A stretch of DNA of 64,000 bases from Cynocephalus volans (lineage: Eukaryota > Chordata > Mammalia > Dermoptera > Cynocephalidae). Under the pieces are notes generated by a model, which had not been told where the DNA came from, did not search any database, and saw only the letters and a list, made by a program, of their open reading frames with translations. The DNA is taken from positions 42,879,095 through 42,943,094 of the forward strand of contig NC_084464.1 in assembly GCF_027409185.1 (NCBI RefSeq), in the 5' to 3' direction. Within the stretch, counting starts at the first letter, position 1. Every line of letters begins with the position of its first letter. This document shows, one piece after another, positions 54,693 through 64,000 of this stretch. Made by a program: the position numbers and the translations under genes.

Positions 54693-54804
54693 TTTTCTTC
54701 TTCTTTTTTTTTTTTCAGTGGCTGGCCGGTATGGTGATCTGAACCCTTGACCTTGGTGTCATAACACCACATTCTAACCGACTGAGTTAACCGGCCAGCC
54801 CCTG
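54693..54804 (-). mobile_element. Monomeric tRNA-Ile-derived SINE
   Basis: Minus-strand unit with GGTTAACTCAGTCGGTTAGA; target duplication ATGCCTCTCTTT at 54681-54692 and 54805-54816. In the 5'UTR intron of MDC1. Confidence 0.9.
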
Positions 54805-55329
54805 ATGCCTCTCTTTCCACCAATCATTCTGTCGTCTTTCTGAACCATTTAAAAAATACTTGGACCATGACGCAAAGTAAGAAACATTATAAGGTTCCAA
54901 GTAGACAAATGTATACAAATGTGGTTATTTATATAAAAGTTGTGAGAAACAATGCTTAGTCTTACTACATATAGTACACTGATATTTTTCATTCATTCTT
55001 TCTTTTTTTTCTTTTCTGGTTTTTAAATGCTGATTTGCAACCCACTAAATTGATTTTACTATCCACAGCTGGGTTACAACCCACAGTTTGAAAAACACTA
55101 TTTTGCTAACACAGGCTAAGCATGCGTTGGGCATTATGTTTCAGGCACAATAGCCATGTGGCAGGCATTTATGAAACTAATGCTAAAAATATTAAATAAC
55201 TTCCTAAGGATAAGACAGTAGGTAAGAGGATAGATAGGAGTAAATGTGCTTCTGGCTGCAAAGCCCATGCTTTTTACACTTTACCAGATCACTTCAGTGT
55301 TATCAGGCTAAACTGCAAAGAATCATTAT

Positions 55330-55508
55330 TATGACGCATATATAACCTTCCTATGTGTCGAGCACTGTTCTGATTACTTTATATTGACTGAATCATTTAA
55401 TCTTCACAAGAACCCTGTAAAGTTGGTTTTATTATCTTCCACTTTTTCAGATAAAAAAAACTGCAACATAGATGGGTTAAGGAACTTGCCCAAGATCACC
55501 CAGATAAT
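55330..55508 (-). repeat. MIR element
   Basis: Reversed MIR: ATTTAATCTTCACAAGAACC, TTATTATCTTCCACTTTTTC and GGAACTTGCCCAAGATCACC. In the 5'UTR intron of MDC1. Confidence 0.75.
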
Positions 55509-55509
55509 G

Positions 55510-56010
55510 TCTCTTCTCTAATGGCTTTCCATGCCCACAGCATAAAATAAGATCTAAACTCCTTAGCAAGACCTTCCATGATCTGAACCTCCTCTCCTCA
55601 TGTCCTTAATGCATGATGCCTCCCCTCTAAAACTTATGATTCTGCCACAGGGACCTCCTCCCTAAGCTCTGAACACATTGTCCCTGTTTTCCCCCATATC
55701 TCCTTGTCTTTAACCAGTTCCTTGGCCCTTCCCTCCTAGTCTTCTGGTCTAACTCCTACCCATCCATTCTCGGAGATTCAATTCAAATGTCACTTTCTCA
55801 GCAAAGCGTTTCCTGGAGTCTTCCCTGCTTTCTGATGTTCCTGGCGTTATTCTGCGCGTTCCACGGCGGTCAATGGACTTGTGTCTACTCTAACACTTCT
55901 CACCATACTGTAACCATAACTTTCCATTTCTGCCTTCACACCCCGTCTCCAGGGCTGGACCAGCGGAACTGTGTCTATTTCCCTTAGGGCCCATCATATT
56001 CATTCAAAGG
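55510..56010 (+). repeat. L2 fragment
   Basis: TAGCAAGACCTTCCATGATC, TCAATTCAAATGTCACTTTC and the CTGGACCAGCGGAACTGTGT end are L2 3' text. Ancient. Confidence 0.7.
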
Positions 56011-56439
56011 TGGTTATGGAGCACCTGGTGCTGTTTGAGGTATCTGGGATACTCCGTGAAGCAAACAATGAATTTTGATGAAAGAACAGAAAAAGATGGA
56101 GACTCAAAATAGCATGGGTGGAATTCACCTAGAAAGATGCCACCCTAGAGGGAAACTGTCGACAGGTAAGAAAAGCAGGGCGCCGCCATGGAGAAAGTGT
56201 TAATTTCGTCCTTATGATTAGCCAACTCGGCGGGTACCCACGACCCTTGGCTCCAATTCAAAGGGTCATCGTCTTTGATCCCCACCCCAGTGGGTTCCCT
56301 TGTGGTCCAAAGTCTCCCTATGTCTTCATACCTAAACTTGGGGCAGGGTGCCAGGTAAGGGTGAGTATGACAATCCGAGATGCAAACTTCCAAGTCACCT
56401 CGTCGGGGTGGCACCCAAGGCATGCCCCCCGCCCTCCGC

Positions 56440-57060
56440 GGGAATCAAGATGGCACCCAGGGAGCCATGGGCGAGGCCCCCAGAACTCACCTACTTTGAG
56501 GCCCCGCGCGCGCCACCCGTAACGGCCGCGACTCGGGTGGCGCGAGTGCGCGAGCAGGAAGGAAACCGATCCACTGATTGGCTCCTGCCGCTGTCTTTCA
56601 CAGCCCTGCTGCATCAATCAGCCCTGCTGATTGATGAAGCCCCCAGCACGAGGCTTACCGAAGCCCCGCCCCTTGCAGACCAAATTGGGAGGCCTTCCTA
56701 GAGAGACAGAGATCAGTGAAGTGAGACTAATCGCAGGCCTCTGTGCGCCCACAGAATAGCGCACCTCGATTGGGCAGCTCCAAGGGACAGCCCCCCCACC
56801 ACCGCTTCACCGCCCACCATCGGCTTCCCGCGCAGATTTCCAAACCACGATCAGAGAGTCTGGCGCCAGCTGCCCGCAGCGGATAGAGGGGCTGTACCAT
56901 AGATGTCGTCCGATGCGTCTGGTGCGGCCAGAGCGCCTTTCCTCAGTCCTCCCAGGCATGGTGTCCGCTGACTCATGAGAAATGAAGATGGGTTGCGCGT
57001 TGCAGTCGTGGCTGGAGGCTGCAGTTGGGAAAACAGCCCGTAGGCGTGGCACTTGAGGAC
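56440..57060 (-). promoter_or_regulatory. CpG-rich promoter and 5'UTR exon of MDC1
   Basis: CpG-dense block. A minus-strand donor (CAAAGTAG/GTGAGTTC, exon end 56491) marks the non-coding first exon that would splice to the ATG exon at 54577. An inverted CCAAT box (ATTGG at 56577-56581) lies upstream of it. The block continues to about 57060 and might also drive divergent transcription. Confidence 0.7.
56612..56636. promoter_or_regulatory. Perfect 10 bp inverted repeat with TGATTGAT cores
   Basis: CATCAATCAG, a 5 bp spacer CCCTG, then CTGATTGATG. Each arm contains TGATTGAT, a PBX/HOX-type site. It lies 31-60 bp beyond the MDC1 CCAAT box. Confidence 0.6.
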
Positions 57061-57358
57061 TCCTCACTGCAATGGAATTTCATTTCCTTTTGATTTGGCT
57101 TGTATAATAGAAGTCATGTCATTTCTTTCTGGGAATGTCCCCGACGGACATTTTGAGGTCATTTTCCTAATCGCAAAATCCTGAAGCAAAGATCCGTAGG
57201 CGAACAGAGAAAAACTGTTTTGCTAACCCTATTAAAGGCTGTTTTCAACTTTCAAGGGGTGAGGGAAGGATGATAAAATGATTTATTTCATTATATCATA
57301 AGTCATGAAGAGAATAATAACAGTTTGACATGTCTACTCGTATAATTAAGGAAGTTCT

Positions 57359-57527
57359 CCCCCCCCCCCATATAAAGATGACCGGTAAGGGGATCTTCAC
57401 CCTTGACTTGGTGTTGTCAGCACCACGCTCACCCAGTGAGCTAACTGGCCATCCCTATATGGGATCCGAACCCTTAGCCTTAGGTGTTATCAGCACCACA
57501 CTCTCCCTAGTGAGCCACGGGCGGCCC
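57359..57527 (-). mobile_element. Dimeric tRNA-Ile-derived SINE with a C/G-run in place of its A-tail
   Basis: Complete dimer with a perfect 15 bp target duplication AATTAAGGAAGTTCT at 57344-57358 and 57528-57542. The tail position holds a run of C on the plus strand (57359-57369) before ATATAAAGATG. Confidence 0.92.
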
Positions 57528-57549
57528 AATTAAGGAAGTTCTTTTGCGT

Positions 57550-57725
57550 TCATTACCTCAATTCTGTCCGCAATAATTAAATAGGCAGAAGTAGATTTTA
57601 CAAACGAGGAATATGAAACTCTGCAAAGTTAAATGACTTGCCTAGATTCCTACAGTTAATGTAAGGTAGAGACAAATTGAAACAAGTCCTCTAATTTTAA
57701 ATTCTGAGCTCTTTCCACTACCACA
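57550..57725 (-). repeat. MIR element
   Basis: Reversed MIR text: TTTTACAAACGAGGAATATG, TAAATGACTTGCCTAGATTC, TTCTGAGCTCTTTCCACTAC. Confidence 0.6.
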
Positions 57726-58849
57726 AAACAACTGCTTTCATTGTGATTGTGCCCTAAAACATAACATATTTTAAGTGGATAGAGGGGTCTTGCACAACTT
57801 GATGTCCATAGAAGGTAACTTAGAAATAAATGTGTTGATCAAATGTGAACTGACAATGACCTTCACATCACATCTCCTCAGTGGTACAGTGCTTACCATA
57901 CTCGTGGTATACACTTCTTGCCAAACTGCAAGATCCTGGAGGCCAGGGAGTTAATTCTTAATCATTTTTGTATCCCTAGTCCCGATTTGGTGGACACTTA
58001 GTAACTATCAAATGAGTGAATCTCTGGGACAAAGCAGATGGGCTTTAACTTGAGTCCATAAAATTTTTCCCCATGAATTACCCCTTTTACCCCCTTTTCA
58101 ATCCTGGGGCTCGTGAAGTGTTGCAATGGCCACCACTTGGTCAGTGAAATCAGTAAATTGAAAAACCACTGACTTCATCAAGGTGTCTAGAGAGGCAGGC
58201 TGGAAAGACAATGAAATTCTATCAACATCTCAACCCCATAGTTCCCTGTTCGACAAGGCCAAGATGTCTTCAAACTCTGCCCCAAAGCCCAAATCCCCTA
58301 CATGGACCAAGACTTCTGGTTTCACAAATCCCAGATACCAGTTTCTCTAAACTATTCAATTTATTCTTTGAACATACCCTCCAGGCAACATCTCTATCCT
58401 AAAAATCCATTGCTGCAATTTTGTTACTCTTTCGAAACATTATTACTGGAACATAGCAGGACAATCCCCTCCTGAGGTATCTGGGGGAGCAGCAGCTTAC
58501 TGAAGTTCAAGCCTTGTATCACCAAAGAACCAGATGTTAGGTAGCCTAGCGGGATGCAGCACATCTCCCCAGTTTTCGCTGAGCTAATGAATCCTGTCTG
58601 CCCGACAACTATCGCAGCGGGGAGTTTTCAGGGCGTGCCTACTCCATCTTCCAACTTCTGGCACCCCAGACTTCGCAATTCCTGTATCCCGAAAACTCCC
58701 TTTTTTTTTACCAAAAAAACCTCAGGCATAGAGGAAAGGAATATTGTGCAGGTTCATTATTCATTTAAAAAAAAAAAGAAAAAAACCCCACACAAACCAG
58801 AAAACAAAACCTGGTACCCACCCGTTCCTCGCTTCATTGTGCAGCGTGG

Positions 58850-59235
58850 ACAACAATAGAGGACTACAACTCCCAGAGAGAACTGCGCTCGTCCACTGGC
58901 GCAGAGACCAATGGACGTCCGTTACATGACCGGCACCGACTAATCAGGGCCAGGTTGGATGAGGCTTTGTCTCCCGACCGCGGCGCGGGCCGCGTTCTCC
59001 CGCCTCCCAGCACCGGCGCACGCGCGCCCCGCCCTGCCCGCCTTCCCTCCCTCCCCTCCCTTCTCCTTTCTCCCTCTCAGAACCTTCCTGCCTCCGCGTT
59101 CGGACCTCGCTGCTCCAGCCTCTGGGGCAAGTTCCATCCTTTCAGCGTGCGACCAGCAGAGAAAAAAGAAATTAAATATTTTCTTGCCCCGTACATACAC
59201 TGAGGCGAGCAACAACATTAAAATAAATTTTAGCC
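58850..59235 (+). promoter_or_regulatory. CpG promoter and 5'UTR of TUBB
   Basis: GC-rich core 58975-59130 followed by the A-rich leader up to the ATG at 59236. CCAAT and ZNF143 elements lie at the 5' edge. The start site is probably within 59050-59120. Confidence 0.75.
58863..58880 (+). promoter_or_regulatory. ZNF143/Staf-type site in the TUBB promoter
   Basis: ACTACAACTCCCAGAGAG matches the first part of the ZNF143 SBS motif (ACTACAATTCCCAGMATGC). It is followed by CCAAT at 58908-58912. Both precede the TUBB CpG core. Confidence 0.7.
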
Positions 59236-62648
<3,413 letters not shown>

Positions 62649-62805
62649 GGCAGAGCCTGCCATCACCTCAGGCTTCTCAGTTCCCTCAGCCTTCTTCCTC
62701 AACTGCCCCTTTCTTCTCCTTCACAATTTGTGTTTGCTGCCTCCATCTTGTTTGTTCTTTCGGGGGGAGGGGTCTAGCGCAGTGCCTGTCATATAATAGG
62801 CGCTC

Positions 62806-62811
62806 AATAAA
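62806..62811 (+). terminator. Proximal TUBB poly(A) signal
   Basis: AATAAA 157 bp after the stop codon, followed by TGTTTGTTTGTTG (GT-rich downstream element). Confidence 0.9.
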
Positions 62812-63674
62812 TGTTTGTTTGTTGAATGTCTCCTTTCTCTTTCCACTCTGGGAAACCTAGATTTCTGCCATTCTGGAAAATCCTGCATTTCCTTTTGGTG
62901 CCCCCACTCCTCCCATCTGTCCAGTTAATATTTCCTTCTGTTTTCAGAATAATTTCCCAAGAAGCTGGGTCTCATCCAGATTTCATTTAGAGCCAACTGG
63001 TAGCAGAAAACCCAGAAAATGGCCACCATCCTAAGCCCAAATAGTAGCCAGGGGGAAAGGAGGTAGAAGATAGCAGGTAGAAATCACTGCAAGGAAGGGG
63101 ATGGGACTTTCTATTCTAGAACAGTTTTGGAGAGGGCAATCCCAGCTATTAAGTCATAATTTCCAGGTATTTCTGTGCTCCATCTCTCAGCTTCAGGGGA
63201 GGTGTTAACAGTATTATCTCCATTTCAGTTTCCCTTCAGGCTCTGTCCTGAGCTCTGTTTCCTTTGGAGGGGTCTGCCCCACTCTGCCAACTGGGATTCT
63301 TGCATCTCCCACTTTACCTCCCTCACTTTGGATCCCTTCCTTTCCCCTCATCAGAGAAGGGGGGGATCAAGAGGGGAAGAGACCAGCTTAGGTCCTTAAG
63401 TCTCCAGAAATGCCCTCCTTATCCCCTTTTCTTACTCCCAAAGAAGGAAGAAAATCCCTGACATGTAGAAAGGTGCACACAGCCACCTAAATGAGTCATT
63501 CCCCAGAGGAGAGGACAGGATGCCCTCCATCTTTTTTGCAACATTTCATCTCTTCCTTTTGCTATTGCCTTTCCCAACCACACTTGGTTTTGTTCTATCC
63601 TACACTTCAGATTTCTATTTTATGTTTAACTTGCTTTTTTTCATATTGAAAAGTTGACTGCCCCAAGAGCCAAA

Positions 63675-63680
63675 AATAAA
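63675..63680 (+). terminator. Distal TUBB poly(A) signal
   Basis: AATAAA about 870 bp beyond the proximal signal. Human TUBB is known to make mRNAs of about 1.8 and 2.6 kb from two poly(A) sites; the spacing here fits. Confidence 0.75.
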
Positions 63681-63719
63681 TGAGAACTGAAAAAAGGTTG
63701 CAAGACGTGTACTTTTTTA

Positions 63720-64000
63720 GGGAAGGATTGCCGGTGGAGGCATGGAGCCTGAGTTTAGTTATACTCTGCTCTCCCTAAACTGATGAGAATGTCATATTTC
63801 ATTGACCCTTTTCCTAGCTTAATCCCTGGTTCCCAAACCCCACCTCACCAGAACCAGTCAGTATTAATAACTCAGATAGGCACAGGCTCATATATAAGAC
63901 CTAAGGATGGAAAGTGTTAACTAGTGAATGTCAAATAGTGTAATTGTTTCCTAGACCAGCAGAATTAGCATTCCCTGGGACCGTAAAAATGCAAGGTTTC
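63720..64000. other. Sequence after TUBB
   Basis: About 280 bases after the distal poly(A) site. FLOT1 (minus strand) is expected next by synteny, but I see no exon of it before the window ends. Confidence 0.5.

Larger units (their letters stand above)
57060..58850. other. Intergenic spacer between MDC1 and TUBB
   Basis: AT-rich sequence with one SINE (57359-57527), a MIR-like stretch (57550-57725) and an L2/MIR-age piece near 57880-58020. No gene seen. Confidence 0.6.

Noticed and set aside
63720-64000. 3' end of FLOT1
   Set aside because: Expected by synteny, but no FLOT1 codons or minus-strand poly(A) signal can be read here.

Overview
The window is mammalian nuclear DNA from the class I region of the major histocompatibility complex. 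Spliced exons of seven conserved genes lie in the order and orientation known from human 6p21.33: ATAT1 (+, C-terminal part only), C6orf136 (+), DHX16 (-), PPP1R18 (-), NRM (-), MDC1 (-) and TUBB (+). Exon boundaries were placed by reading GT/AG sites, codon phase and remembered human protein sequence; no alignment was run. DHX16 assembles to 1044 codons, phostensin to 622, nurim to 262 and TUBB to 444, all without a frame break.

Organism. The young interspersed repeats are tRNA-Ile-derived SINEs (monomers and dimers made almost only of tRNA-like units, with A-tails and 12-16 bp target duplications). There are no Alu, B1/B2, carnivore or ruminant SINEs. This fits the CYN SINEs of colugos (Dermoptera) best. 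A rhinolophoid bat with a similar tRNA SINE is the main alternative, and the species call is an inference.

Layout. 1-5.84 kb: last six exons of ATAT1 plus an alternative terminal exon. 5.9-10.25 kb: C6orf136, with a CpG promoter and an inverted copy of its own last exon inside an intron. 10.3-26.1 kb: the 20 coding exons of DHX16, converging tail-to-tail with C6orf136. 26.1-27.85 kb: intergenic, with a MaLR LTR fossil. 27.85-37.5 kb: PPP1R18, with one large exon and a GC-rich promoter block. 37.5-40.6 kb: NRM. 40.6-42.95 kb: intergenic L1 and SINE material. 42.95-56.6 kb: MDC1. 57-58.85 kb: repeat-bearing spacer. 58.85-63.7 kb: TUBB with two poly(A) signals. The FLOT1 gene expected next is not visible.

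Functions. The genes are not an operon. They cover microtubule biology (ATAT1, TUBB), splicing (DHX16), PP1/actin regulation (PPP1R18), the nuclear envelope (NRM) and DNA-damage signalling (MDC1). No unknown multi-gene system was found. The most notable observations are an MDC1 exon broken by a nonsense codon and several frameshifts although all flanking exons are open and its skipping keeps frame; a tail-less retro-inserted 5' half of tRNA-Ile(UAU) with a perfect 16 bp target duplication; and a 151 bp inverted exon duplication in C6orf136.
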